DNA from: Prorocentrum cordatum
Lineage: Eukaryota > Sar > Dinophyceae > Prorocentrales > Prorocentraceae
NCBI GenBank assembly: GCA_963575745.1
Contig: CAUYUJ010010435.1
Location: forward strand, 128,777-192,776
Length of the DNA: 64,000 nucleotides
Direction of reading: 5' to 3'
Shown: one piece after another, positions 31,413 through 41,528 of the stretch
How the letters are laid out: each line of letters begins with the position of its first letter
Numbering within the stretch: the first letter of the stretch is position 1
The notes under the pieces: generated by a model
Told to the model about the DNA's origin: nothing
What the model saw: only the letters and a program-made list of their open reading frames with translations
Database searches by the model: none
Made by a program: the position numbers and the translations under genes

Positions 31413-31520
31413 GTGGATGGGGTCGGAGGATGGCGCCGCATCGCCGATGCATCGCCGACACGGCTCGGTGTGGAGCCAAATCTTCCCCACGCCGACGCCA
31501 CCGATGTGCGGCACCGTCCT
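31413..31520 (+). repeat. GATGGGGTCGGAGGATGG element, partial copy
   Basis: GATGGGGTCGGAGGATGGCG, GCATCGCCGATGCATCGCCG and CCCCACGCCGACGCCACCGA match the left half of the TIR element at 54358-54595. Confidence 0.65.
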
Positions 31521-31639
31521 CCGGCCCGGCCCCATCATGTCGGGCAGCATTTGGGGTGCCTCGGGGGGGGTACGCCGTGAGATCCTGGCGTCGCATTTTC
31601 GCCGCGCCAGGCGATGTCTTCGCCTTATCCAGGGACTCG

Positions 31640-31815
31640 AGGCTCGACGAGGAAGACACTGCACATGCAGCTGTTCTTCGGAGCTCCGCGAGGATTGTTC
31701 GGATCGGCGGTGGGCCCCCCTGGCGCGCCCGGCGCGCTCCGCGCGCCCTGGAAAAAAGGGAGTGCATCACCGCTGCGAGAGGTCGGCGCGGACTTCCGAG
31801 CGTTTATTCATGTTT
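31640..31815 (+). repeat. degenerate TCCGCGCGG hairpin relative
   Basis: CGGATCGGCGGTGGGC, CCCTGGCGCGCCCGGCGCGC and TCGGCGCGGACTTCCGAGCG resemble, with many changes, the hairpins at 3.8 and 52.9 kb, including the downstream tail. Confidence 0.4.
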
Positions 31816-32470
31816 TCGCAGGGGCCCTCACGGACTGCTCCGGGGCCGAGAAGTGCCGCAGAGTGGTGGGAGGTTCGGGTGCTGTCAGGAGTGCCCCTGG
31901 CCCAAGGTGCCCCCGCTCGAGGTGGCCCCGACGGCCTCCAGGCCACCCCTCACGAGGCCCCGAGGGTCCCAGGGGTTCCAAGAATGCAGCGAAAAGCTGG
32001 GGGCACCTCGGGCCAGGGGCACTTCTAGCAACACCCGTAAGATGGGGCGCAGGGTTCGAGAGATGGGGGCGCAGGGTTTGATTTCCGACTGTGTTGCAGT
32101 TTTGTCCGCGGCGTCAGCAAGTGTCAGCGGACATCCGCCATCGGCGTCGGAACCGTTTCGACCACATCCTCAGTCTTCCTCCCCCTCTGGTGCCCTCAGT
32201 GTTCCTCCTCGCGCAGCTCTCACTTTGGCACGCCTGGAGTGTTCTCCCGAGGCCTTGCCCCGTATGTGTCGCTGTCTCCTGCGTGCCCATCGTGGCACGT
32301 GGGCTCGTGTTGCCCGTGGCGTTTCATACACGGGCGGCACTACACAAGCTGTTGATCGTCTTGCTGCCCGCGCGAGCGTGCGCACGGCCTGTGGCGAGGA
32401 CGACGCTCTACAGGCTGCGCTGCCCTCTGCCCGTCCTCCTCCTGCGCGCCTCCCCCCCCCCACCTAAGGT
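31816..32470. other. no gene recognised
   Basis: CCAAGG/GGCCCC repeats at 31900-32030 (weak CCAAGA-family character), then unique sequence. A frame on either strand at 32170-32467 lacks a recognised domain. Confidence 0.45.
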
Positions 32471-32471
32471 C

Positions 32472-32910
32472 GTGTCTGCCAGTCTACGGGACGCGAAAAC
32501 GACCACAGCCACTGCTTTTCTTCTGTTGCCTTCCAGCTAGCAGAAACAGCGGTGGCTGTGGTCACTTTCGTCATGCCTGGCACCAGGGAAATGACCACAA
32601 CCACTGTTTCTTTTTCGGCCGGCTGGAAGGCGGCGCAAGGTCGGTCATTTTTCCGTCCTCCTCCTCCTCCTCCTCCTCCTCTCCTCCCCTCCTCCTCCTC
32701 CTCCTCCTCCTCCCTCCTCCTCCTCTCCCCTCCTCCTCCCTCCCCCCCCACCCCCCCCTTTCCCCCCCTCCCCCTCCCCCCCCCCCTCCCCCTCCTCCTC
32801 CTCCTCCCCCTTCCTCCTCCTCCTCCTCCTCCTCCTCCTCCTCCTCCTCCTCCTCCTCAGCAGTGGCTGTGGTCATTTTCTCGTCCCGCACAGTCTGGCC
32901 CGGCCACTCG
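32472..32910. mobile_element. foldback with ACCACAGCCACTGC arms and TCC loop
   Basis: The left arm (CCAGTCTACGGGACG, GAAAACGACCACAGCCACTG) is the inverted complement of the right arm (CAGTGGCTGTGGTCATTTTC, CGTCCCGCACAGTCTGGCC). Inside, 32540-32612 is a second hairpin of the same motif (AACAGCGGTGGCTGTGGTCA against TGACCACAACCACTGTTTC). A TCC microsatellite of about 200 bases fills the loop, so the motif occurs four times in alternating orientation. Confidence 0.8.
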
Positions 32911-33054
32911 GGCCGCGGCCAATTAGCCGGCCGTACCTGGCACCGGCCCGGCGGGCGGCGCCGGGCTCTCTTGCTGTGGCCCGTGCGCCCCCGCGCACGG
33001 GCCTGCTGTGGTCGCCCCCCGAGCAGGCCTGCGCGAGGTCGGGGTTCCTGGCCT

Positions 33055-33130
33055 CCTCCTCCTCCTCCTCCTCTTACTCCTCTCCTCCTCCTCCTCCTCC
33101 TCCCCCTCCTCCTCCTCCTCCGTCTGGTCC
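33055..33130 (-). repeat. (TCC)n tract
   Basis: TCC triplets immediately upstream of a short-element copy. Confidence 0.9.
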
Positions 33131-33138
33131 TGGCCTCC

Positions 33139-33308
33139 TTCAGGAGGGGAACAACACACAGACACGATTCATCGTCGATTTCCTGGAGCACATAGGGGAA
33201 CAGATTGTAAAATGGGGGGGGGGAAGACAAGAACCCCGAAAATGTAGGAACATATTGGGGAATCCTCTTGTTTGTCTGTATTTGCTCGTGTGTCCCAGGG
33301 CCCCTTCA
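33139..33308 (+). mobile_element. ~165-bp short element, copy 4, CTCC target duplication
   Basis: Begins TTCAGGAGGGGAACAACAC, contains ATCGTCGATTTCCTGG and a G-run with AAGACAAGAACCCCGAAAAT, and ends TCCCAGGGCCCCTTCA. The flanking tetramers at 33135-33138 and 33309-33312 are both CTCC. The TTCAG|GAGG start follows a pyrimidine tract and resembles a 3' splice site. Confidence 0.8.
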
Positions 33309-34430
33309 CTCCTGGTTAGTCACCACTCATGTCGGGCCCACGCGTGACGTTTTTTTTTGTCTGGCGTGCAATCCCACGGTCTTCCCCTTTCTTATCGGCA
33401 GCACCGTCGAGGAGTCAGTTCCCTTTTTCCCCTCGGCGGCTCCCGAGGAGCATCAGAGGTGAACAGACCTGTACCAGTCAATGGAGACAAGCAGCGATGT
33501 TGTCCTCCTCATGGGCCCCCCTTCTCCTCGATCCTCCTCGTCCTCCTCCGCCTGCTCGATGCAAGTCCTTGTTATCCTTGATCCTCCTCGTCCTGCTCCG
33601 CCTCATTTTCGATCCTTCTCCGCCTCCTCGATCATCCTCCTCCGCGTGAGGCAGCTCGTCCGAGCGTGCCCCCCACCCCACACCTGGGTGGGCACCACGC
33701 CAAGTTGCTCGAGGCTGCGCGCGCAGCCGCGCGAACACCTCCAGGTGGGCTCGTGCGGGGATGGGAGGTCGGAGGAGCAAGACGTCATGACCGTGATGTG
33801 TTCCAAGCTTTCCTGGATTGCCTAGTTCTCCCATCGTTCCGCGTGCGATCTAGGAACGAACGAGGGCCGCCAGATACTCGTGAAGTCCTGGGACGGAGCC
33901 TGGGGCCAATCTGACGTCATCGGGAAGGCCTTACCGCCGGTGCCGCCGACCCTGAAGGGGGACGACGAGGGCGGCGGCGGCGACGACGACGCTGCTGACG
34001 CTCTGGAGCCTTTCTCGGGGCTCTCTTGGGAACCTGATGGGCTCTGCTGGGGTGCCTCTTCGGGGACTTCTCGGGACGCTCCGTGGTCGCTTGGAGCCAC
34101 TTCGGAGCGCATCTGAGGCCTCGTGGAGCAGTGAAGGACTCCTTGAACGGAGCCTGAGTCAGGGCACTCGCGGGGGCGCCGGGAGAGCCGCGCTTCGCGC
34201 GTGGCGGTCTGGGCCGGGGCTGCTGCCCATCTCCAGGGGGGGCGGACCAGGCGCGCGATGGCGCGAAGATGACCGCGGTGCGCAATGCGCAAAGTCAGGT
34301 GACCCAGGGAGGAGTGTTCGAGTCGGCTTGGCCGTGGGCCGATACTTCCGTCCAGGCCGCCCCACAGTGTTGCGCAGCACACTTGCCTGGAAAGAAGGGG
34401 ACGAGGAGGATATGACGCGGGAGGAGGAAA
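33309..34430. other. no gene recognised
   Basis: Contains a tandem pair near 33525-33620 (GATCCTCCTCGTCCTCCTCC / GATCCTCCTCGTCCTGCTCC). The plus frame at 33936-34116 is acidic (DDEGGGGDDDAADALEPF), but no domain or splice evidence supports a gene. Confidence 0.45.
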
Positions 34431-34431
34431 G

Positions 34432-35566
34432 ACAGAGGGGAGGAGGAGGAGGAGGACGGGGAGGAGGAGGAGGAGGAGGAGGAGGAGAAGGAGGAGGAGG
34501 AGGAGGAGGCGGAGGACGAGCAAGAGAAGGAGCAGGAGCAGGAGGAACAGGAGGAGAAGCAGGAGCAGCAGCACGAGCACGAGCACGAGCAGGAGCAGGA
34601 GCAGGAGTGGGAAGAGGAGATGGAGGAGGGGTAGAAGCGGGATAGGAAGGGATACATTGGAGCGGGAGGAGCAAGAAGAAGCAGGATCGGGCTGCCGAGT
34701 AGGAGGAGGACGACCAGGAGGAGGAGGAGGAGGAGGAGGAGGACGAGGAGGTTGCGGAGGAGGAGGAGGAGGAGGAGGAGGAGGGGGGGAGGAGGATGAG
34801 GAGGAGGGGAGGAGGAGGAGGAGGAGCGGGAGGGGAGGGGGAGGAGGGGGAGGAGGGAGAGGGGGAGGAGGAGGAGGAGGAGGAGGTTGAGGAGGCGGAG
34901 GACGAGGAGGAGGAGGAGGAGAAGGAGGAGGAGGGAGGAGGAGGAGGAGGAGGAGGAGGAGGAGGGAGGAGCAGGAGGCGGAGCAGGAGGAGGTGGAGGA
35001 GGAGGAGGAGGAGGAGGAGGTGGAGGAGGAGGAGGAGGAGGAGGAGGAGGAGGGGGAGGAGGTGGAGGATCAGTAGGCGGAGGAAGTGAAGGAGGAGGAG
35101 GAGGAGGAGGAGGATGGGGAGGGAGGGAGAGGAGGACGAGTTGGAGGAGGAGGAGGATGATACGGACGATGCTGCTGATTATGCTGATGCTGATGCTGGT
35201 GATGGTGATGGTGAAGGTGATGGTGATGGTGATGATGTTGATGATGGTGATGGTCACGGTGATGATGTAGTGATGGTGATGCTGATGACGATGACGATGA
35301 TGATGATGCTGAGCATTATAATGTTGATGATGCTGATGATGATTGGTGATGCTGATGGTGGTGATGATGATGATGATGATGCTGTTGATGATGATGATGG
35401 TGATGGCGATGGCGATAGTGGTTGATGATGGCTGCTGATGATCGTTCATGGTGATGAGGTTGCTGCTGCTGATGATGATGCTGCTGATGATGCTGCTGAT
35501 GATGATCGTGATGGTGCTGATTATGATGCTGATGCTGATGATGATGATGCTGATGATGATGATCTC

Positions 35567-35606
<40 letters not shown>

Positions 35607-35732
35607 CGGTGATGATGATGCTGTCTATGATGATGATGAGGATGGTAATGGCGATGGTGATGGGGATGGGGATGGATATGGTGATTGTGATGATGAGGAT
35701 GACGATCCTGATGATGATGATGATGATGCTGA

Positions 35733-35764
<32 letters not shown>

Positions 35765-36445
35765 ATGATGATGATGATGACGATGATGCTGATGCTGATG
35801 CTGATGCTGCTGATGCTGATGATGATGCTGATGATGATGATGATGCTGATGATGATGATGAGGAGGAGGAGGTGGAGGAGGAAAGGGATAAGGAGGGGGA
35901 GGAGGAGGAGGAGGAGGAGGAGGAGGAGGAGGAGGAGGAATAATAATAATAAGAAGAAGAAGAATAATAATAAGAAGAGGAAGAAGAGGAGGAGGAGGAG
36001 GAAGAAGAGTAGGCGGAGGAGGAGGAGGAGGAGGAGGAGGAGGGGGAGGAAAGGGAGGATGATGATGATGAGGAGGAGGAGGAGGAGGGGAGAGGAGGAG
36101 TAGGCGGAGGTGGAGGAGGTGGAGGAGGAGGAAGAGGCGGAGTAGGCGGAGGAGGAGGAGAAGGAGGAGGAGGAGGAGGAGGAGGAGAAGGAGGTGGAAG
36201 AGGAGGTGGAGGAGGAGGAGGAGGAGGAGGAGGAGGAGGAGGAGGGAGAGGAGGACGAGTTGGAGGAGGAGGAGGAGGGAGAGGAGGACGAGTTGCAGGA
36301 GGAGGAGGAGGAGGAGGAGAAGGAGAAGGAGGAGGAGGAGGAGGAGTAGGAGGGGGAGGAGGAGGAGGAGGATTATCATGATGAGGATGGGGAGCAGGTG
36401 CAGGGGGGGGTGGAGGAGGAGGAGGAGGAGGCCCGTTCGGGCTCG
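34432..36445 (+). repeat. 2-kb GGA-GAT-GGA composite tract
   Basis: GGA at 34432-35158, TGATGATGC/GAT at 35158-35860, GGA at 35861-36445 with a short AATAATAAGAAG patch (35938-35985). Purine-rich throughout on the plus strand. Poly-Asp, poly-Met, poly-His and poly-Gly frames here are repeat by-products. Confidence 0.97.
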
Positions 36446-36461
36446 GCCCGCGCGCCCGAGG

Positions 36462-36502
36462 CACAACTGCCAGGCGGGGCTGGCCGTCTGGGAAATGCTG
36501 TG
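36462..36502 (+). CDS. possible exon: first half of a Cys-rich NCQAG...W module
   Basis: The plus frame gives HNCQAGLAVWEMLW. In dinoflagellate predicted proteins, as I remember them, a recurrent module reads C-AG---W--GWS--KK-WCC. This segment supplies its first half with the correct spacing, and 41468 supplies the second. The exon would end TG at 36502 with donor GC (GCGGGGGCC), joining in phase to the exon at 41468 to give ...LW-SDQKKEWCC. The upstream limit is unclear because a GGA tract precedes it. Function of the module is unknown; the disulphide-like Cys pattern suggests an extracellular or surface protein. Confidence 0.35.
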
Positions 36503-36655
36503 GCGGGGGCCTCGGGGCGATGTGGGCCTGCTCGCAGGGGCACCCCGCGGCGGCCCGGCCGGCCCGGCCCCTCCGCGCATGTCGGCCACGGCTCGGCCGG
36601 CAAGGTCTGGGCGTTCGCGCCGCCGCTTCACCCGTCCTGGCCGCTTTTGCAGAGG

Positions 36656-36810
36656 AGGAAAAGGTGCCCATGCCGCTTCCATTCGCCCGTTTTCCCTCTT
36701 TTGGAACCTGGTGGCAGGATCTCGTCGCCACCGCTGGATTCGCCTCAAGATCCTAGTAGAACGCACCCCAGGAGAGGTCCGGGGAGTAGTGGGATGGGTA
36801 CCTTTTGCTT
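36656..36810 (+). repeat. GAGGTCCGGGGAG family, copy 1
   Basis: GCCGCTTCCATTCGCCCGTT, GCTGGATTCGCCTCAAGATC, AGAACGCACCCCAGGAGAGG and GGGTACCTTTTGCTTCCCC. Related to 41131-41300, to 39211-39320 and, more weakly, to 31250-31410. Confidence 0.65.
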
Positions 36811-37017
36811 CCCCCAGGGCCGAGCCGACGGGCGAGGCTGAGGCCGACCAAGGCCGTCTGGGCCGCACAAGCGGCCCAGACGGGCGCGGCGGCGGCGCGG
36901 ACGCCCAGACCTCGCTGGCCTCGGCCTCGGCCTCGGCCTCGGCTTCGCCCGTCGGCTCGGCCAGTCCTCCGCGGCACCGTCGCCGCGGGCCGTGGGCGGA
37001 CCCCTGTAGAGTCGGGG

Positions 37018-37192
37018 CCCGGAAGAAGGAACCCTTTTCGTTGGGGAGGGGCTCGGTGTTCCTTGATTGTTGTGCAATTTGCCCTAGGTTCCCTTAAGGT
37101 TTTCCATAGGGAATCGAAGTTTAACTTTTGGGAAAATGGGACCTCGTTCCTTACTCAGGGTTCCTTAGGGCAACGCCCGGACTGCAGCTGGG
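37018..37192 (+). repeat. 175-bp dispersed repeat, copy 1
   Basis: AACCCTTTTCGTTGGGGAGG, GGTTTTCCATAGGGAATCGA and CCTCGTTCCTTACTCAGGG. Matches 40944-41117 at about 80% by eye. In both places the GAGGTCCGGGGAG family lies beside it, but on opposite sides. Confidence 0.85.
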
Positions 37193-37311
37193 TCGGGGCA
37201 CCGCGGGCCAGGCCTCCCTTGCCGTGCGGCGCCGCGGCGTCGCCAGCGCCCGCGCCGCCGTCGAGCTCGTCGTGCCCCTCGGCCGCCGCTGTCGCCGCCG
37301 TCCCTCGGAGG

Positions 37312-37460
37312 GGCGAGGAGGAGGAGGAGGAGGAGGAGGAGGAGGAGGAGGAGGAGGAGGGAGGGGGAGGAGGTGAAGGAGGAGGAGGAGAGGAGGAGGA
37401 GGAGGAGGAGGAAGCGGAAGCGGAAGCGGAAGCGGAAGAGGAGGAGGAGGAGGAAGCGGA
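37312..37460 (+). repeat. (GGA)n and (AGCGGA)n tract
   Basis: GGA triplets followed by AGCGGAAGCGGA hexamers (37410-37460). Confidence 0.95.
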
Positions 37461-37689
37461 AGCGGAGGAAGTGTAAACCAAAGAGTCATCAATTATGTTG
37501 GAGTAGACCTTCCCTCCCCAAGTTCCCTCTTCACAGGCCCCCACAACGGTTCATGTCTACTGAAGGTTGACGATCCTGAACCATTCCTGGGACGTCAACA
37601 CCGCGACTCAACGTAACTGTGACACCCTCATAATACTCAATCTTTCCTACACACCATTCCTGGTACGTTGATCCTGGGGATCCGTGAAA

Positions 37690-38020
37690 GCCTGGCCAAT
37701 GTTTAAAACGAATGTGAGCGGCGCTAAGGCGAGAGCCACATTTTGAAACTTAACCGCCCTCGATCCGTGAAACTCCTGCAGTTGTTTGTAACACGAATGT
37801 GCGCGGCGCTAAGGCGAGAGTCACATGTTGAAAACCACCCGCCCTCAATCCGTGAAACTCTTGCAACTTGTTTTAACGAGTGAGCGCGGCGCTAAGGCGG
37901 GAGCCACCTTTTGAAAACGAATTGCCATGAATCTGCAAAGTTTTAAAACGAATATGCGCAGCGATAGGGCGAGAGCCACATATTGAAACCACCCGCCCTC
38001 AATCCGTGAAATCGTTACCA
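37690..38020 (+). repeat. ~85-bp minisatellite, four units
   Basis: Units start near 37699, 37792, 37878 and 37944 with ACGAATGTGCGCGGCGCTAA, GGCGAGAGCCACATTTTGAA, CCACCCGCCCTCAATCCGTG and AAACTC-TGCA. No frame is conserved across units. Confidence 0.85.
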
Positions 38021-38124
38021 CTTTCTAAGCCTCAGGGGCATAAATGGTGAGTAATTATCAGGCGAAGCGCCCGGCCCGCCCAGGAAGCAGGCCTCGGGTG
38101 CGATAGGGAGAAGTGGTTTATAAG

Positions 38125-38240
38125 GAAAACGAATGGAGGAGTGGGAGGAGGAGGATGAGAAGGAGGAAGAGGACGAGGAGAAGGAGGAGGAGGAGGAGGA
38201 GGAGGAAGACGAGGAGGAAAAGGACGAGGAGGAGGACGAG
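38125..38240 (+). repeat. (GGA/GACGAGGAG)n tract
   Basis: Imperfect GGA with GACGAGGAG units. Confidence 0.9.
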
Positions 38241-39200
38241 GGCGAGGCGGAGGAGGAGGCCCCCGAGGGCGGCGTCTGACAGACGCTCGCGCCTTCAGCT
38301 GCCCAGCTGCTCGGGAGGAGGCCCCTGGAGGGTCGAGACCCATTGTCTGGGGAGGTTGCTGGGCGGCCGCTGTGCAGGGCGAGGGCCTCCCAGGGGCCGA
38401 GCACGGCAGCGAGGAGAACAGGGCGTGTGAGTCGTTGCACGACGCGAGGGCCGGGCTCAGCACGCGGGAGGTCCGGGCGCGCATCTTTGTGGCTTCTGGG
38501 GCAGGGTGCAGCTTCAGACCCTGATAGCACAGTGAGTTCGTGGCCCAAAACTTGGGTCCACGGCTGTGGGGCTATCCTCACTCCGAGTGCCTTGATGAGC
38601 GTCGGGGGGGCGCCGCCCCCGCCGACAGCCCCACATCGACCCCCGTCGCAGGAGGCCACCGCGCGCCGAAGGCGCTCCGACCTCTGTCGCGGCGCGACGA
38701 CGAGGCGAGGTTGACCCCCGTCGCGGGGGTACCCCCCCCCACGCTTCATGCACCCCTCCCCCCCGCTTCATAAGGTACCTGGGTGGTTTCGCCTGGCACA
38801 CCTGCAGGAAGACTCCCTACCCTATCCCTACCCCTGCTGTCTTCGGCCCTCCCAGTCTAGGTCGCCTCCCGAGGCATCGGGGGTGCGCTGCCTGCTTGCC
38901 GTTAGCAGGTCGCGCGCGGGCCTCCCGGGCCGGCGCCAGACTTCGCCTCCCCGGTGGCCGCCTCCCGCGGCGCTCCGATCGGAGCTCGCCGTTGCGTGCC
39001 CCGAGGCGCCGCCGGGGGGTGTGGGGGTCAGAGGAGGTTACCAGCCCGGAACATATCCCTATCCCTATGTTTGACATCACCTCACCTCGATGACGATCTC
39101 AAGGATTCCCTCAGTTTTTGAGGGCCTATCCCTGAGATTGTCCTCGCTTTCTGCTCGCCCATCTTAGGGATAGGGATAAGTTTGAGGCTGGTTAGGAGGG
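38241..39200. other. no gene recognised
   Basis: GC-rich first part, then CTATCCCTATCCC motifs near 38815-38830 and 39050-39065, with the reverse (AGGGATAGGGATAAG) at 39165-39180, suggesting a foldback of about 350 bases. No domain in any frame. Confidence 0.45.
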
Positions 39201-39210
39201 AGTGGAGGGG

Positions 39211-39320
39211 AAGGTACCCACACCGCTACCGCGGCCTGATTCTGCTTCTTTGTGTGAAGCCTGCTGGGAGGCCCTCGCCGCCACCGCTGGCTTCGCGGGG
39301 TGTAGCGGTATGGGTACCTC
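39211..39320 (+). repeat. GGTACC...CGCTACC inverted-end repeat
   Basis: GGGGAAGGTACCCACACCGC at one end is matched inversely by GTAGCGGTATGGGTACCTCG at the other. The interior (GGGAGGCCCTCGCCGCCACC, GGCTTCGC) belongs to the GAGGTCCGGGGAG family of 36.7 and 41.2 kb. Confidence 0.65.
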
Positions 39321-39385
39321 GTCTTTTTCTCAAGGAGGGGGGAGGGGGCAATGTAGTCACAGGGGATGGCGTTTGGGGATCCCTC

Positions 39386-39430
39386 CTCCTCCTCCTCCTC
39401 CTCCTCCTCCTCCTCCTCCTCCTCTTCCTC
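39386..39430 (-). repeat. (TCC)n tract
   Basis: About 14 TCC triplets. Confidence 0.95.
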
Positions 39431-39449
39431 ATTTTTGCGCTGGGCAGTC

Positions 39450-39688
39450 TTGAGGATCAAGTGCAACTCGAGTCCTCCTCCTCTCTCAGCTGTCGGTTCG
39501 CTCTGTCCCCGATTCTGCTGTTTGTGAACGCATACGATGTATCCATGGTCTCGCAGAAATCTTCGCAGACATGCGACACCTGTTTTGCCCCTGGAGGGGC
39601 TGTTGCAGCCGATTGGCATGAAGATCAGAACGGGCAGATAGACAGACGAGGTCCTGAGGCGCCCCACAAGGGTCCCTCGGCCCCCTGA
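39450..39688 (+). CDS. uncertain coding segment, strand ambiguous
   Basis: The plus frame after a TCC tract and a GGGCAG reads as varied protein (FALSPILLFVNAYDVSMVSQ, then TCDTCFAPGGAVAADWHEDQ) to a stop at 39688. The minus strand is open as well (VYLPVLIFMPIGCNSPSRG). No family recognised and codon use does not decide the strand. Confidence 0.2.
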
Positions 39689-39715
39689 ATGGGGCCGGAG
39701 TACCCTCATAATGTC

Positions 39716-40248
39716 TTCAGTTTGAACCCCCTGGTCCTAAAGCCTCCTCGTCGCGTCGGAGATAATTGTCCCTCTCTTGTTGGGCGTGTTGGATAATTTT
39801 GGGGTGCTCTTTCACCCATGGAAAACTGCCCCGTGGACTGACAGAGGAGTCTCGAGCACATTTGTAAGAAGAGTGCGATACGGATCGACACATTCTTCGC
39901 CGAAGGCGTTGCTCAGTCTTTCTGGGGATGGAGTTTCTGAGGGCCCTCGTGGGGCCTGAGCTCCAACAATCCTTGTCAGGATGGAGCTTCTCAGGACGAA
40001 TGTTCTGAGGATCAAGTTTCTGAGCTCAGATTTTCCGTTTGAGCTCTCCTGAGGCATCAGGATTGGTAGCCGTCGTAGTCGTAGTCGTAGCTGTAGTCGT
40101 AGTTGTCGGCGTCGTTGTTTCGCGGCGGGTACCGCAGGAGACAATAATCAGTTACCCCCCGATTGGTGGGACACCAAGCCGTGAATAAGGCCGCCGACAA
40201 ATAATTCGTTACATCTTAGTAGGGTGGGTTTCTCAAGACTTTCAGGGA
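39716..40248. other. no gene recognised
   Basis: Unique, mixed composition. A (GTAGTC)n patch lies at 40070-40105. The phrases TCTGAGG and AGTTTCTGAG recur at 39925-40030. Short frames only. Confidence 0.5.
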
Positions 40249-40410
40249 TAGATGGGGTCGAAGGATCGCGCCTCGCCGCCGATGCGGCGCGATGTGAAGC
40301 CCGATCTTCTACACGCCGACGTCACCGATGCATCGTCGAGGTCGCCGATGCATCGGCGATGCGGCGGGATCGTTCGACCACATCTACTCCGACGCCAGCT
40401 GGGAGGCCTT
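40249..40410 (+). mobile_element. GATGGGGTCG TIR element, copy 2
   Basis: GATGGGGTCGAAGGATCGCG at the left, ACCACATCTACTCCGACGCC at the right (inverted), with GATGCATCG units between. Shorter relative of 54358-54595. Confidence 0.7.
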
Positions 40411-40616
40411 TCGTGTCACACAGCTAGTCTTGGCTGTCTTGGGTGACCTCTGTTGAGCTTTAGACCGCCACCCCCGCTTGGGGTTCCTGGCCGACGGTGG
40501 GTCCGCCTGCGTTGCCGCCCTTGCCCGCACCCGGGGGTGGTAAGCATGAATTGAGCTTGAACAGGCGTTGGAGCAGGAGCTGGCGCTGATGGCGCTCAGG
40601 GTTGGAGCCGACAGGG

Positions 40617-40730
40617 GGGCCGAAGTGGCCCAGCAGTAGCTCCGGCCAGAAAGGGGAGAGGAAGGGGCTGGGGGCTGAAGTGGCCCAGCAGCAGCTCCGG
40701 CCAGAATGGGGAGAGGAAGGGGGGCTCCTC
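40617..40730 (+). repeat. tandem ~56-bp duplication
   Basis: GAAGTGGCCCAGCAG-AGCTC followed by CGGCCAGAA-GGGGAGAGG occurs twice. Confidence 0.9.
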
Positions 40731-40943
40731 GTCGCCACGGACGGACGCGGCTCGAAAAAAATGTCAGTTTTGGCCCCGGGAGGAGTGTGAGGACAGCTCA
40801 GTCGAATGGAGTTGCTGGCATCCCCCCTCTGCACCGATGTTCTCGGGGCTTCTCCAGCACTAGCCCCCCGGCCGCCTGCGGGGCTGGCGCTGATCGCATT
40901 CAAGGAGACAGCTTTCTGTGCACTCTGAGATACTGTCGGGGCG

Positions 40944-41117
40944 CTGAAGAAAAAACCCTTTTCGTTGAGGAGGGGCTCCGTGATCCTTAATTGTGTCGCA
41001 GTTTGCCTTAGGTTGTCCTTAGGTTTTCGATGGGAAATCGAAGTTCAACTTATGGAAAAAAAGGGCCTCGTTCCTTACTTATCGTTCCTTAGGTCAACGC
41101 CCCGACTGTAGCCACTG
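40944..41117 (+). repeat. 175-bp dispersed repeat, copy 2
   Basis: Partner of 37018-37192: AACCCTTTTCGTTGAGGAGG, GGTTTTCGATGGGAAATCGA and CCTCGTTCCTTACTTATCG. Confidence 0.85.
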
Positions 41118-41130
41118 GTATCGTGGAGTC

Positions 41131-41300
41131 AGGGGAGGAGAAGGTACCGATGCCGCTACCCTTCGCCCGTTTTCCCCGTTGGGGCCTTCCTGGGAGGCCC
41201 TCGTCGTCACGGGCGGATTCGCCTTGGCATTCTCGGCAGAACGCACGTTTGGAGAGGTTCAGGGGTGGGCAGCAGTCTCGGTTACGCCTCTTTGTGGCTT
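41131..41300 (+). repeat. GAGGTCCGGGGAG family, copy 3
   Basis: GAGGAGAAGGTACCGATGCC, GCGGATTCGCCTTGGCATTC and GGCAGAACGCACGTTTGGAG. Confidence 0.65.
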
Positions 41301-41467
41301 CCCCACGTAGAGCGCGCCCACGCTATTGTCGGCCCCCTTTAGGGCCTCACTCCGAGAGGAGGAGGAGGAGGCGGGTAGAGGAAGGGGGAGGTGGGGTGGA
41401 GGAGGCAGGAACGGGAAGGATGGAGGAGGCGGCAGGACGGCGAGGGTGAGCGGCAACGCTGCTACAG

Positions 41468-41528
41468 GTCGGACCAGAAGAAGGAGTGGTGCTGCGAGCA
41501 CGAGCAGCTCGGATGCGAGGAGACAGCC
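41468..41528 (+). CDS. possible exon: second half of a Cys-rich KK-WCC module
   Basis: The plus frame reads SDQKKEWCCEHEQLGCEE. It follows the acceptor CTACAG|G at 41467, and joining it to 36502 restores a Trp codon and the exact residue spacing of the C-AG---W---WS--KK-WCC module. The implied intron (36503-41467, GC-AG) is 4,965 bp and contains GGA, dispersed repeats, a minisatellite and foldbacks. The 3' limit of the exon is unknown; the frame stays open past 41600. Alternatively the two halves are unrelated relics of different module copies. Confidence 0.4.

Noticed and set aside
34295-36868. 857-codon minus-strand frame rich in Leu, His, Pro and Ser
   Set aside because: It is the translation of GGA/GAT tracts. 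The unique ends do not resemble a protein.
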